Shown here: positions 22,394 through 34,919 of the stretch, piece by piece | Layout: each line of letters starts with the position of its first letter | Numbering within the stretch: position 1 is the first letter of the stretch | NCBI GenBank assembly: GCA_015178975.1 | Contig: WHVD01000071.1 | Span: 124,001 to 188,000 of the forward strand | DNA: 64,000 bases | From: Hysterangium stoloniferum | Lineage: Eukaryota; Basidiomycota; Agaricomycetes; Hysterangiales; Hysterangiaceae | Direction of reading: 5' to 3' | Program-made: the position numbers and the translations under genes | Notes under the pieces: generated by a model | The model's input: the letters and a program-made list of their open reading frames with translations, nothing else | The model's database searches: none | Told to the model about the DNA's origin: nothing

Positions 22394-22727
22394 CAGTTAC
22401 CCACCCCCGACTCCAGCATTTACTTATGCACTAGCAATGCAAGACTTCGGTGTGCCTGCAGCCGTCGTCGATCGACGCCTGTTATCAGGATCTCGGTCTC
22501 TTCCTGGGGCTTCGGCCCAAAATGGCATGTGCTGTTCACTGGGCAAGTTCAGCGCAATGACCTCTCTTTATTCGACCATCCTGCCAACCACCACTCGCTC
22601 TGACGCATCCGGCCTGCTTCCTCTTCATTCCCCTGTGGATACTATAGTAGCTATGCTCTATACGATGCTACGGAACCACTTTGTATCTTCGTTATGCGAT
22701 GCGGTATATAAATGTATTAAAAAAAAT
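22394..22727 (+). mobile_element. 5'-truncated SINE-like retroposon
   Basis: The sequence matches the last 330 bp or so of the element at 18651-19181, including the A-rich end 'GTATTAAAAAAAATAG'. It is directly followed by 'ACTATCACGTGACC', the same upstream position as in copy 4. The left side joins a different repeat ('CTCCCATTTCAG'), so no matching target duplication is found. Either the copy is 5' truncated at a rearrangement or it was brought in with copy 5. Confidence 0.55.
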
Positions 22728-22734
22728 AGACTAT

Positions 22735-22740
22735 CACGTG
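22735..22740. promoter_or_regulatory. CACGTG palindrome upstream of copy 5
   Basis: The palindrome lies 333 bp before the copy 5 ATG. The shorter spacing than in copies 3, 4 and 7 is shared with copy 6 and reflects a common deletion of about 130 bp in the proximal upstream region. Confidence 0.4.
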
Positions 22741-23072
22741 ACCTGGGTTTCTTGGATAAAATCAAACAGGAAGCGCTCAATCTTGCCGGGATAAAGTTTA
22801 AGGTTCACAGCTTGAATGCAGAAGCCGGAAAGCATCACTTTTGACAGCATTTATGGCAATGTGAACATCAGAAAAGCCGTATTGCTTTGAGCTTAAGAAC
22901 ACCAGAAATACTATACTATCGGGTGACAATCGACTTCACTATTATTAGATGCTGTATGACTTAAGCGGGAGGTGTAAGAACGTAGTGGGGTAACTTAATA
23001 CACTGCATTTGGTATGGCTCATGGCGGTGACGCGATATCCCATTTGAGCGTAAATACGACTACTACCCACCA

Positions 23073-24890
23073 ATGTCTACGTTCAACGAGATGACCCTGG
23101 CAAATCACGATTTGGAAACGGCTGAGTCGCACCTTGAAGGCGTTGAGGAACTACCACCCTTAGTTTCTCCAGCTGTATTGACCTCGGTGCAACAGGACAA
23201 GATGAATGAGGCATGGATGAGGAAAATATTCCGGTTGAAGCTCAGGGAACGATGGAGCTGCAATGAACCAGGTCATGATCTCTGTTATCGGGCCCCCGAT
23301 AACGAGCAGCACTTGCAGCTGTCTGCAAACCATATAGAGGTTTGGGTTGACGAGTTGGTGAGTAAAGTGTAATGCTATTTCCATAGGATCTGTGTCACAT
23401 CCAGCACATTTCAGTGTCAAGGAGAAACGAGCTACCATGACCCACCAACTGCGGTCAAGATATTCACCGACAAGAAATCCAACCTCAGCCCATATCCCAG
23501 TCATGCCAGGGACTGGGAAATGATATCACGGTATCTTGAGACATCCTCAAGTGTTGCAATTAGCCCCGGGTATTTCTGTGGAGTCGGTATGGAGAGGGTC
23601 GGGATGAAAGTTCTTCACAGTGCCAAGACAGCTTCGCTGATGGTAAAGCTGTCAATATACAAGGAAATCACAAGTCGATTGCATCGAGAAGACGGGGCCT
23701 TTAACAAGTTTTTACAAACGTATTTGACACTGCCAAGACTGGGAATACTAGTTCAAGAGAGTGTTGATTTAGTGAGGTAGGGATAACAAAGCGTCATGCA
23801 CGAAATACTCATGTCACAGGCCCTAGACCCACATACCCGGCTCAAATTAGGAAACGAGCGATAATGGTTTTGCAGAACTTCGCAATGTATCCACCGCGTA
23901 CACAGCGGGGGAAGAGATGTACCACTCAGGTTATGACATCTTTGGCGAGACGCGTCAACTGCGATTACGTCATCACTTTACAACGTTTTAGTCAAGTCGC
24001 CGCTGCACACCAATTTTGATGAGGTTGCATCGACATTTATTATACACATTGCCGGTTATCTAAAATGATTTCATTATTTCTCACCCCTTTAGCCCCTTGT
24101 GTATCTCGTGGAAGCGGTCTGCCACGTGCGCCAACTATCTGTAGAGGAGCTCACGGCGATCAGAGGTTACATTGAATTCTTGTTACAACCGTGCGTCGCG
24201 ACATCACACATCATGTCATCCAGGCAGAACCATAACAAACAGAGTGACCGGCAACTATCTCTCCATTATGACGATCCTATACGGCTTCTCGTGTGTTGCA
24301 TCCACCAAGATGCATGGTTTCGAGATATTGCTGGACCTGTATTGAAGGTGTTAGTGGACGATACAAATATGAATATAGCGCTATTGTCACGTCATGTCCG
24401 TTTGAGCACATCACGTTCCCTATTTTGGAGTATTGAGTGCTTGAAAACCTTCTTCGACGACAGCACGCTTCTCTCCGATCACATAAACCAGCTGAGTATG
24501 GTTTCTCCGTTAATTGGGCTCATCGTGCGGTACGTTCACAATATTTGACTTTCCAGCACCGTCTTACATCCGCCTACGACACTTTCCTACAGCCTGATTC
24601 TGACGCACACGATTCCAAATTGGAAACTCCTAGTCTGTGGGGAGCATATAATCGCGTTGACTCTGAAGCTGATAGCTGGATATTCCGACCCCGAATCCGC
24701 GTGTACTACGGTGCGCAGCCTCGATCCCATCGCCATTCTCATTTTACTCCTTCCACATTGTGACATAATGCGAGGCTCTACCAATGACGAATACATCCGT
24801 TCCCGCCTTGAGTGTTTGGATTTCACCGTGCGTTCCTTCCTTTGTGTCGTCGCGACACCTTCCACTCGTGGGTCGGTAGGGTCTAATTAG
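23073..24890 (+). pseudogene. Copy 5 of the five-exon family, frameshifted in exon 3
   Basis: Exon 1 (23073-23357), intron 1 (57 nt), exon 2 (23415-23776) and intron 2 (50 nt) are intact. Exon 3 starts at 23827 but lacks 41 bp near 23954 relative to copy 6, which shifts the frame; further stops occur near 24065-24095. Exon 4 (its 3' end at 24529), intron 4 (24530-24592) and exon 5 (24593-24890) are intact. The closest relative is copy 6, its inverted partner, which is open throughout, so the lesions are recent. Confidence 0.65.
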
Positions 24891-25935
24891 ATGCCGATAT
24901 GAGTGTTGGGGAAGCACGGCTGCCTTGACGAAGGTACTGCACCATCTATCGGATGCACTTGCTACTCATTTCTCTTCGATAATGTGACACATCTCAACCA
25001 AGTCAAGAGGAGCCCAATTGCGTCGCCCTTTATTTGACCCACTTTGCAGCCGGTGTTGCAGATGTTATAAAGGTATATTATTTGAGCCGATATAAGAACG
25101 CATATAGTCACTTTTTATCATCTCCGGGACTTCTGCTGTTGTCCCCATACACGTGTTAAATAAATTTGAGCGGGTCATGCTTGGACTAACCTCCGAATAA
25201 GCGACATGTGATTTAAATCAGATATTGTAGAAGGTATTAAAAAAGCCTTCCACGTCTCCATTTCGATGCATGTCTCCTTCAAGCTCATGTTCCCTTCACG
25301 CCAGTTTTGAATCGACAGGATCCATGATCTTAGAACCGACGTCCTTCACACTGTGCGAGACACTGTTGGGTGAATTCCTTAAGCTAATTCTACTTCATTG
25401 AATACTTGAAAGCAAAGCTGCCATGGGTCGCGACGTATCACAGCGCATACAGTCGCTTTTCACCCTCACCGCGAGCTTAGACGTTTATGCCATACATCCG
25501 TGCAATACACTTGCGGACACCACCAGTGTCTAGACTGTCATCCGATTTATAAAGGACAATCATTTCAAACAGAACGTGGATTTGACAGTTGAATGAAGCT
25601 ACATAATTTGACTCGATTCAAAGGCGAATGTAGTCACTTGTAATGATCGCTGCGAAGTTCTCTAGACTGGTTGTGAATATAATGCGAGCACTGACCGTAG
25701 CTGTAGTCATATCGGATTTACTAGTGATAAAAATTTCAATCGTATACCACTAGGACGGGTTGTCAAAAGAGGCCGTGCCACCTTTATTCTTGTGTTGTTT
25801 CCTTGCGAGTACAGGAACCTGGACAAAGCCATTGGACAACACGATGATCAAAATACCTGCACTTCTCATCAGTCATGACTTTTCACATTGGATGAGAGAA
25901 AGGTAGCTCGTAGTTCCAATCAAATAAGCCCTGAA
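24891..25935 (+). repeat. Downstream flank of copy 5
   Basis: No gene. The stretch has the three diverged monomers of the family flank (cores near 25080-25165, 25430-25520 and 25640-25700) and then the start of the dispersed block that holds the solo LTR. It pairs with 27780-28523 in inverted orientation. Confidence 0.5.
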
Positions 25936-25940
25936 AAATA

Positions 25941-26313
25941 TGTTGAGGAACAAAGACACCGCATATATGGATATATGGATCAGGGTCGACTGTTACCAGG
26001 ATCAAGCGAACAATGGTAACAAAGGTACAAAAATAGCACACCCCTTGTTGTGCCACTATTCCCTTGTTCCCATGTCTTACCTCTGTGCCACTCACCTACC
26101 CATTGTTCGTCTTTCATATATATATCGTGCAGATACCATAGTTTTACCTCAGTCCATTGTACTATCATACGAGACTGAGGTAAGCTAATCTTTTCCCATA
26201 TTGACTGACTATTATATTAATCACACATGTATTAGATATATTCTAGGTACTTAGTATAGTCCGTTGTACTATCATACGAGACTGAGATATATTCTAGGGA
26301 TTTATTTTTAACA
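25941..26313 (+). mobile_element. Solo copia-type LTR, 373 bp, target duplication AAATA
   Basis: The LTR begins TGTTGAGGAAC and ends TTTTTAACA. It is flanked by AAATA at 25936-25940 and 26314-26318. The paralogous block near 22236 has the empty site 'CTGAAAAATAGCCAC'. Start, end and internal landmarks match the LTR of the copia element at 60549-60909 (inverted there): 'CACCGCATATATG' and the stem 'CCTCAGTC..GACTGAGG'. It is a second, recombined member of that copia family. Confidence 0.8.
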
Positions 26314-26318
26314 AAATA

Positions 26319-26969
26319 GCCACAATGACCGGCCCCATGGAGGTGCCAATCCACAAGAAATCCTGTTTATGTTGTGTCTCGATATTCCAGTCGTTCACCT
26401 CACACGACATGCGAGGAAAATTTATTTTACTCGCTATCCAAACATTTCCCCTACTCCTCCCATTTCAGTTGACTGGAGATAATTCCACCAATTGACATTT
26501 CGAATTAGTTCATTTCGAGTCTGAACAAGAGAGACAATAATACGACTTAATCGTTTTACTATGTGTACCCAAGCATGAATAATTAAATGCGCGGTTTACT
26601 AATGCGACCCTGACCACTTCGCATCACCAAGGATATTCAAGTTCGACCCTCAGCCACATGGAGAAAGTCCGCTCGGAAATCCTCTTGGATATTCCAACCG
26701 ACTTGCCAACTCTAGTGATCTTCCTGTCTTTGCTCATGTCTCCCAGAAGATGTAAGTCGCTTGATATGGAAAGGGTACACGAGGAATCCAGTCCTCATTT
26801 GCGCGATAAATAATTCTTTAAACTCAATGTCTTGTAGAAACAATATTGATTGTATGGATGAGGTCAAGAGCAGCCGATGAGGACCGGTGAAGATGGCATC
26901 TCTGTATTTATACTTATTATTATTATCCATGTCAACATTATTACTCAAATGACAGCCTGATTGACTGTA
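26319..26969. other. Decayed repeat and unassigned sequence
   Basis: 26319-26480 continues the dispersed block interrupted by the solo LTR. From 26480 to 26969 I find scattered similarity to 53.85-54.0 kb (inverted) and to the distal upstream region of the family near 26740-26790. No gene is supported. Confidence 0.3.
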
Positions 26970-27500
26970 TAATTATAGCATTTATGAACGCTAGAGAGTC
27001 ATCGCACAGACGTACTATTATCTGCCATGGGTGTACCGGAATGTCGCGGAGGCTACGAAATTGGTGTGATAAATTAGGACGATGCTGTGAGAGTATCTTG
27101 GGGGCTGGAATATTAAATGAGGGTCAATGGTCACATTTAAACGTGAAGGGAATGGCATGCAGTATATCCTCTGCAAGTACAGTCCCAGCATTCTAGCTGG
27201 AAATTGACTCTCCCTCTGCCTGAATCATGCAAGTGCAGCATGCCCTCCTGCTGAGAGTGTACAGAGAAGCTGTATTACGTTGAAATATAACATCAAGAAC
27301 TCGACAGCTGCTATATTATGCCGTGAAAATTCACCAAAATGCTCCTAGCTGTCATGTGTCCGCTTCGAAGTAGACGATCTCACTTGTGTAGCAGTAGCAT
27401 CTTCTTCGAACTCCATATCAGGGTTGGAAAAGAGGGTGTTTGACCTGGCGAACGCCTTGCTCCATCACTCGACACGATCTCAAATCACGTAACGCCGACA
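26970..27500 (+). repeat. Repeat with a possible Cys-rich exon, copy A
   Basis: The block matches about 53400-53850 in inverted orientation. Near 27078-27196 both copies translate to a conserved end, 'GRCCESILGAGILNEGQW' and then a stretch rich in G, C and S ending 'AF' and a stop. Upstream of this the two copies differ by small indels that change the frame. A preceding AG could be a splice acceptor. It may be the decayed last exon of a small Cys-rich protein, but no start exon was found. Confidence 0.3.
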
Positions 27501-28523
27501 TGCTTGGAACAAACTAACTGGAGGATATTATTATTTTCCTTTTTTCAATTACTTTGGAGGGCGAATAAATATTGAATAAACCCGCAAAGTTTGAGGCAAT
27601 TTGAGAGCACTTCTTCAGTGCTGAATCCGTGACGAAAACTGCATCGATGATACCTCAGAATGGTTTTGAGATTATTGGTTTTTGACTAATAGCTATATAT
27701 ATTGTAGGATTACATGTGTACATCTCAGCGGCAACAATTATTCCTGGACAATTTTTGAGCCGAACAGAGATGGCTGGTATTTTAATCATCGTGTTGTCCA
27801 ATGGCTTGCCCCGGGTTCCTGTTCTCGCAAGCAAAAAACACATGAATAAAGGTGGCACGGCCTCCTTTGACAACACGTCTTAGTGGTATGCGATTGAAGT
27901 TTTTATCGCTAGTAAATCCGATCTGACTGCAGCTACGGTCAGTGCTCGCAATATATTCAACACCAGTCTAGAGAACCTCACAGCGATGATTACAAGTGAC
28001 TATATTCGCCTTTAAATCGAGTCAAATTACGTAGTTTCATTCAACTCTCAAATCCACACTTTGTTTAAAATCTTTGTCTTTTATAAATTGGATGACAAAA
28101 TGGATCCTGTCAATTCAACACTAGTGAATGGGACATGAGCGTGAACGTGCATCTACATGGAGACGGGGGAGGCTTTTTCAGACCTTATATAATATCTTAT
28201 TTAAATCATATGTTGTTGATTCGGAGGTTAGATGACTAGTCACCTCAAATGTATTTAACACATGTATGGGGACAACAGCAGAACTCTCAGCGATGATATA
28301 AAGTGACTATATGCGTTCTTACATCGGCTCAAATCATACATCTTTATAACATCTGCAACCCTAGCTGCAAGGTGGGTTGAATAAAAGGCGACACAATTGG
28401 GGTCCTCTTGATTTGGTTGAGATGTGTCGCATTATCGAAGAAATATGAGTTGGAAGTTCATCCAATCGATGGTGCAGTACCTTCGTCAGGGCAGCCGTGC
28501 TTCCCCAACACTCATATCTGCAT
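27501..28523 (-). repeat. Downstream flank of copy 6
   Basis: No gene. The right part is the family downstream flank (monomer cores near 27938-28020 and 28250-28345, with the middle monomer partly deleted). The left part holds the 'GGCACGGCCTCCTTTGA' block. It forms the inverted partner of the copy 5 flank. Confidence 0.5.
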
Positions 28524-30385
28524 CTAATTAGACCCTACCGACCCACGAGTGGAAGGTGTCGCGACGACACAAAGGAAGGAACGCACGCTGAAATCCAAAG
28601 ACTGAATGTGGGAACGGATGTATTCGTCATTGGTAGAGCCGCGCATTATGTCACAATGTGGAAGGAGTAAAATGAGAATGGCGATGGGATCGAGGCTGCG
28701 CACCGTGGTACACGCGGATTCGGGGTCGGAAGATCCAGCTATCAGCTTCAGAGTCAACGCGATTATGTGCTCCCCACACCAGAGGAGATCCGAATTTGGA
28801 ATCATGTGCGTCAGAATCAGGCTGTAGGAAAGTGTCGTAGGCGGATGTAAGACGGTGCTGGAAAGTCAAATATTGTGAACGTACCGCACGATGGGTCCAA
28901 TAAACGATGAAACCACATTCAACTGGTTGATGTGATCGGAGAGAAGCGTGCTGTCGTCGAAGAAGGTTTTCAAGCAGTAAATACTTAAAAATAGGGAATG
29001 TGATGTACTCAAACCGACATGAGGTGACAATGACGCTATATCCATATTTGTGTGGCCCAATAAAAACTTCAATACAGCTCCAGCAATATCTCGAAACCAT
29101 GCATCTTGGTGGATGCAACACACGAGAAGCCGTATAGGATAGTCATAATAAAGAGTTAGTTGCCGGTAACTCTGTTTGTTATGGCTCTGGCTGGATGACA
29201 TGATCTGTGATGTCGTGACGCACGGTTGTAACCAGAATTCAATGTAACCTCTGATCGCCGTGAGCTCCTCTACAGATAGTTGGCGCACGTGGCAGACCGC
29301 TTCCACGATATACACAAGGTGCCAAAGGGGTGAGTGATAATGAAATCCTTTTAGATAACCGGCAATGTGTATAATAAATGTCGATGCAACCTCATCAAAA
29401 TTGGTGTGCAGCGGCGACTTGACTAAAACGTTGTAAAGTGATGACGTAATCGCAGTTGACGCGTCTCTATCTGACCAATAAACGCCGGGACACATTCCGA
29501 AGGCCGAAGCCAAAGATGTCATAACCTGGGTAGTGGTACATTTCTTCCCTCGCTGTGTACGCAGTGGATATATTGGAAAGTTCTGCAAAACCATTGTCGC
29601 TCGTTTCCGAATTTGAGCCGGGTATGTAGGTCTAAGGCCTCTGACATGAGTATTTCGAGCATGACGCTGTGTTATCCCTACCTCACTAAATCAACACTCT
29701 CTTGAACTAGTATTCCTAGTCTTGGCAGTGTCAAATACGTTTGTAAAAACTTGTTAAAGGCCCCGTCTTCTCGATGCACTCGACTTGTGATTTCCTTGTA
29801 TATTGTCAGCTTTACCATCAGCGAAGCTATCTTGGCACTGTGAAGGACTTTCATCCCGACCCTCTCCATACCGACTCCACAGAAATACCCGGGGCTAATT
29901 TCAACACTTGAGGATGTTTCAAGATACCGTGATATCATTCCCCAGTCCCTGGCATGACTGGGATATGGGCTGAGGTTGGATTTCTTGTTGGTGGATATCT
30001 TAACAACAGTTGGTGGATCATGGTAGCTCGTTTCTCCTTGACACTGAAATGTGCTGGATTTGACACAGATCCCATGGAAATAGCATTACACTTTACTCAC
30101 CAACTCGTCAACCCAAACCTCTATATGGTTTGCAGACAACTGTAAGTGCTGCTCGTTATCGGGGGCCCGATAACAGAGATCATGACCTGGTTCATTGCAG
30201 CTCCATCGTTCCCTGAGCTTCAACCGGAATCTTTTCCTCATCCATGCCTCATTGATCTTGTCCTGTTGCGCCGAGGTCAATACAGCTGGAGAAACTAAGG
30301 GTGGTAGTTCCTCAACGCCTTCAAGGTGCGACTCAGCCGTTTCCAAATCGTGATTCCCCAGGGCCATCTCGTTGAACGTAGACAT
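28524..30385 (-). CDS. Copy 6 of the five-exon family, intact (545 aa)
   Basis: Exons in gene order: 30385-30101, 30043-29682, 29631-29224, 29169-28885, 28821-28524; introns 57, 50, 54 and 63 nt. The spliced frame is 1638 nt without stops. An earlier in-frame ATG at 30445 exists, but the family start is the MSTFNE methionine at 30385. Intron 4 contains an in-frame TGA, so the last 99 codons are reached only by splicing. Intron 3 uses an AG two bases further on (CAGAG) than in copies 1-3, to keep frame; with length 54 it could also be retained. The exon 1 motif C-x4-GH-x2-C is present. Function unknown. A CACGTG lies 355 bp before the ATG, with no retroelement beside it. Confidence 0.72.
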
Positions 30386-31928
30386 TGGTGGGTAGTAGTC
30401 GTATTTACGCTCGAATGGGGTATCGCGGTCACCGCCATGAGCCATATAAAATGCAGTGTATTAAGTTACCCCACTACGTTCTTCCGCCTCCCGCTTAAGT
30501 CACACAGCATCTAATAATAGTGAAGTCGATTGTCACCCGATAGTATAGTATTTCTGGTGTTCTTAAGCATCATCAAAGCAATACGGCTTTTCAGATATTC
30601 GAAAAGTGACATTGCCATAGATGCTGTTAAGAGCGATGCTTTCCGGCTTCTGCATTCAAGCTGTGAACCTTAAACCTTATCAGGGAAGATTGAGCGCTTC
30701 CCGTTTGATTTTAAACTTTCAACAAGGAGAAACCAAGGTCACGTGATAGTCAAGTCGGGTTTATTTCAGGTTTATTCTGGACAATGTGATTTCCTCATTC
30801 ACCCTTGCCATGCTAAGCGGCTTGAATTTGTGGCACCCCTGAGGCAGACAGAGAGGAATCCCGGAGTTCTCAAGGTAGATTTCATTGTGTTGAAATCAGT
30901 TCTCGAACCTCATAAGAATAATGAGGAAAGATAAATATAATTCACATTTGACCTGTGTGTGTCATAGGAGGCAAAGATACCATGATTACAAGACACGTAT
31001 ACTACCTATACTACCAATATCCGTCTTGACAATAATCCCCGTGTGGCAACAAAGGATTATACTAAAATCAAAGAACAAGGGTGTGGGACATTGCCGGTGT
31101 AAAACCTCATGCATGCTTGCACAACCCTATATTCTAACACATTCATCTATGTAAGTGTCGGGATTAAATGTCTCTGGTTGTGGCGTGTCGATCGCGGTTG
31201 TATTAATTCAATCCTTTCTGGCAGATCTCCCTATTATTATCTACCTGCTTCATTGGAATATTTCCCCCTAGCCTGACAATATTGATGCGTAGAGAATGAT
31301 CTTAGAAGTCACAATGACAAGTCAGATGAATTATTGTGACCTACCCGTACCTAGACCTATTCCAGGCAGAACTCTTCCGGGATGTCAAGAGTCACCGTGC
31401 TGGGCTATCGTATATGTGCCCCTTGTCTGCCATCATCCCATCCCCTCCATTTCTGGTCACTCCACTGTCCTTTGAGCTCCAAAAATGTCTCCGTAATAGT
31501 CTGTTTTTGTTCCCACACAATAGTCATTCATCGGAGCTCTGAGTTGTTGCCCCAATCCATCCTTCATCGTCTCATGTTTCAATATTTGTCAGCCGGGGAA
31601 ATACTGAGCCACTCTGAGTCCATCCAAAATCCTAGGCTGATCATTGGCTATTGTTATAGCAAGATGGGGCGAAGCTACGACGCTTTTTAACATAATGCAT
31701 TATAATGCCATGACGCTGAACAACAAGGATATTTATTTAGACTGTCCTCGGTATCACTCAACACCACAATACAACTTAGATATGATGGATTACAACCGGA
31801 ATTCCGTTCAATGACAGTGCCAACGGTCGACCCGGCATCAGACTGGTTCAAAAGCAGTCCAGGTCATTTGCTGCCTGTGAGATGTAGACATGTGGTCCCA
31901 CAATATATTTAATACCTAGTCAAAAAGC
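30386..31928 (-). promoter_or_regulatory. Upstream region of copy 6 and distal repeat
   Basis: No gene is supported. The proximal part has CACGTG at 30740-30745 in 'CTATCACGTGACC' (gene orientation) and continues upstream without a retroelement, so it is the unoccupied version of the insertion site used in copies 3, 4, 5 and 7. From 30800 to 31700 it matches 3030-3900 upstream of copy 1. Short frames here are not conserved between the copies. Confidence 0.5.
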
Positions 31929-32279
31929 ATGAGTTCTTCCACTCAAGAAGACGTGGAAATCGGGTCAAGGGATGGTGCACCAAGTGAAGTATCGTCATCG
32001 TGTGCACTGTGGATAGACTCTATGTTTCAGTCCCAAGAGGAGACAAAATACCACCGCCCACCGAACATTCATTGCCAAGATTATGACATCTTTGGGTTAT
32101 ATGGTCCTCCGGCATCGATCAGTCAAGATAGAAGTAATACGTCAACTCCGATCACGTCGTTACTGTATACTCCTCACCGGCTTTTCGTGCCTTGCATCCA
32201 CCAAGGTCCATGGTTTCGAAATATTGTTGGAGCTATATTAAAGATTATAGTGGACGGCGTAAACATAGTCATAGAATAG
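31929..32279 (+). pseudogene. Truncated, rearranged family copy (partner of 16.2-16.7 kb)
   Basis: A 116-codon frame holds residues resembling exon 2 ('KYHRPP'), exon 3 ('TPITSLLYT') and exon 4 ('CIHQGPWFRNIVGAILK') joined by deletions. It lacks most of the family protein. It is the inverted duplicate of 16203-16508; here the frame extends further into exon 4 than on the left. It may be a truncated remnant or, less likely, a short gene of its own. Confidence 0.45.
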
Positions 32280-33253
32280 CGACGCTTAATATTGATTATG
32301 AACATCAGAATCACTGGGGAATGATGCCTATTTGATGTAAAGTTTCTTCGAAGAGAGCAGGCTCTCTTCTCCGAATTATACGATAGTAGTAACCCTGCGA
32401 TGAGACCCTCTCTCCAGGTGGGCGATGACTAGGATAGCCTTCATCACGCATTGATGATAAAGGTGCAGCGTACTTACCTTCATCAGTGCGAATTTTGGCC
32501 TCCCAAAATCAGAGTGGCATGATCACACATACATACAGTCTCGCTTTACCTCCACTGACGGGGCGATTCTGCCTATTTCCGGATGACAGCTGTATGTGTT
32601 GTACCTGAACCAATTATCGCCCTCCCTCACACCATTGAACTGTATTTAATGTCATACCAGTTTCAAACGTATGTTTGGTGACGTTCCTCTGAATTCTATG
32701 AAACGTTGGTATAGTTGCACTTTGAGGAATTGTTGTTGACGGGAAAGCGGCGCTGCAGTATTGTGTCAAGTTTTAAAAGGGCGAGAACTAGTTTAAGGCC
32801 CGACAGTGTAAAGGCCCTCCTTGTATTGAAAAGAACCTACCTGGGAAATGATAGATCATGTCGATTCAACACTAGCTTGAAGATAAGATGCGCCTAATCC
32901 AGTGAGATTTTATTTAACATGAGTACGTTCATGATTCGGGTGTTATTCTAACCACGGGTAATGGCCGCGAATGTATTCAACACATGTATGTGCACAAGGT
33001 GCAGGGCTCGCAGCGATGAGAAAAAGTGATTATATGCGCTCTTACATTGTCTCAAACTATATAGCTGTGTACAATTTGCACCTCCAGCTGCAAAGTAAGT
33101 TAATTAAAGGGCGACGCTATTGAACTCCCCCTAGTTTGGTTGAGATGTGCACGGGATTATCGAAAAGAAATTTTGAGGAAGTGTGTCCAATTGATGGTGC
33201 AAGACCTGTGTCAGGGGAACCATTCTCCGCAACACTGATATGGGGGGGTCTAA
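32280..33253 (-). repeat. Repeat and downstream flank of copy 7
   Basis: No gene. 32285-32860 is the inverted copy of 15641-16200. 32860-33253 is the family downstream flank, almost identical to 15245-15640 inverted. Confidence 0.5.
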
Positions 33254-34919
33254 TTAAACGTTACCGACACAAGGTGTGGCGACCACGCAAAGGAAAGAAC
33301 GTGCGGTGAAATCTAAACGCTCAAGCCGGCAACTGATAGATTGGTGATTGGTCGAGCGGCGCATTGTGTCACAATGTGGAAGGAGAGAAACGAGAATGGC
33401 TATGGTATCGAGGCTGCGCACTGTGGTACACGCGGATCCGGGGTCGGAATATCCAGCTATCAGTTTCAGAGTCAACGCCATTATGCGCTCACCAGACTCC
33501 AGGAGATCCCAACTTGGATTCGTGTGCGTCAGAATCAGACTGGTAGGACAGTTTAATGGGTAGATATAAGTTGGGGCTGGAAAATGATTATTTTGAACGT
33601 ACCGTACGATGGGCCCAATGAACGAAGAAACCACAATCAACTGGTTGATGTGATCGGTGAGAAGCGTGCTGTCGTCGAAGAAGGTTTGCAAGGAGCAAAT
33701 ACTCCGATACAGTGAATACAATGTCTCCAAGTTAAGATCAAGTCTCAATGATGATATATGCACGTTTATGTCGTCCAACAAAACCCTCAATACAGCTCCA
33801 GCAATATCTCGAAACCATGCATCTTGGTAGATGCAGCACATGAGAAGCCGTATAGAATATTGATAAAAGGAACGTCGTTGTGTGTGATGTTGTCTGTTAT
33901 GGTTTTAGTGGGCAGGATGAAATGGAATGATGTCGTGACGCACGGTTGTAACCAGAATTCAATGAAACCTCTGATCGCAGTGAGCTCCTCTACAGACAGC
34001 TGACGCATGTGGCAAATCGCTTCCACGATACTCGTCGCCGGGACACCACGTGAAGGTCCAAGCTAAACATGTCATCAAGTGGGAAATGTTACTCCGAAGT
34101 GAAGACGCCGGGAAATCATCGAAAACCAACGCGGCTCTTCTCCGAACTTGAATTGGATATGTGGGTCTACGGCCAGATATGAGTGAATTCAAAGATTAAC
34201 GCTAAGCTATCCCTACCTCATTAAATCAACAGTCTCTTGAACTATCATTCCCAGTTTTCGCAGCGTAATATGCTTTTGCAGAAACTTGCTAAAGGCCCGG
34301 TCTTCTCGATACAATCGACTTAGGATTTCTTTGTATATTCCCAGCTTTGCCAACAGCGAAGCTGTCTTGGCACGGTGAAGGACTTTCATCGTAACCCTTT
34401 CCCCACCGACTCCACAGTAATACCCGGGGCTAATTTCAATACTTGAAGATGTCCCAAGATTCCTTGAGATTATTCCCCAGTCCTCGGCATGACTGCGATA
34501 TGGGCTGAGGTTGGATGTCTTGTTGGTGGATACCCTAACAATCATCGGTGGATCATGGTAGCTCGCTTCTCCTTGACACTGGAATGTGCGGGATTTTAGG
34601 CGCACCGTATGGGAGTAGCATCATATTTTACTCACCAACTCTTCAACCCAAACCTCTATATGGTTTTCAGACAGTTGTATGTGTTGCTCGTCATCGGGGG
34701 GTCGATAACAAAATCATGTCCGGGTTCGTTACAGCCCCATCGTTCCTTGAGCTTCAACCGGAATATTTTCCTCGTCCCCTTCTCAATCATCTGGTCCGGT
34801 GGCGGTGAGCTCAATAGACCAGGGGGAACTAAGGGGGGTAGCTCCTCCATGCCTTCAAGGTGGGTTTCAGCCGTTGCCAAATTGTGATTCCTCAGAGTCG
34901 TATCGTTTGAAGTCGACAT
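33254..34919 (-). pseudogene. Copy 7 of the five-exon family, two deletions
   Basis: Copy 7 is the inverted partner of copy 3, with the same last exon and the same 'CVGNV' end. Relative to copy 3 it has lost one base in exon 1 near 34709 (inside the GHDLCY codons, so the frame ends early at 34656) and 167 bp in exon 3 near 34035. Exon 2 and exons 4-5 remain open and introns keep GT-AG ends. Because the rest is nearly identical to copy 3, the damage followed the inverted duplication or happened with it. Confidence 0.68.

Noticed and set aside
22253-22844. Overlapping plus-strand frames of 116 and 135 codons
   Set aside because: They cross a repeat block, a SINE-like element and the copy 5 upstream region; chance frames.
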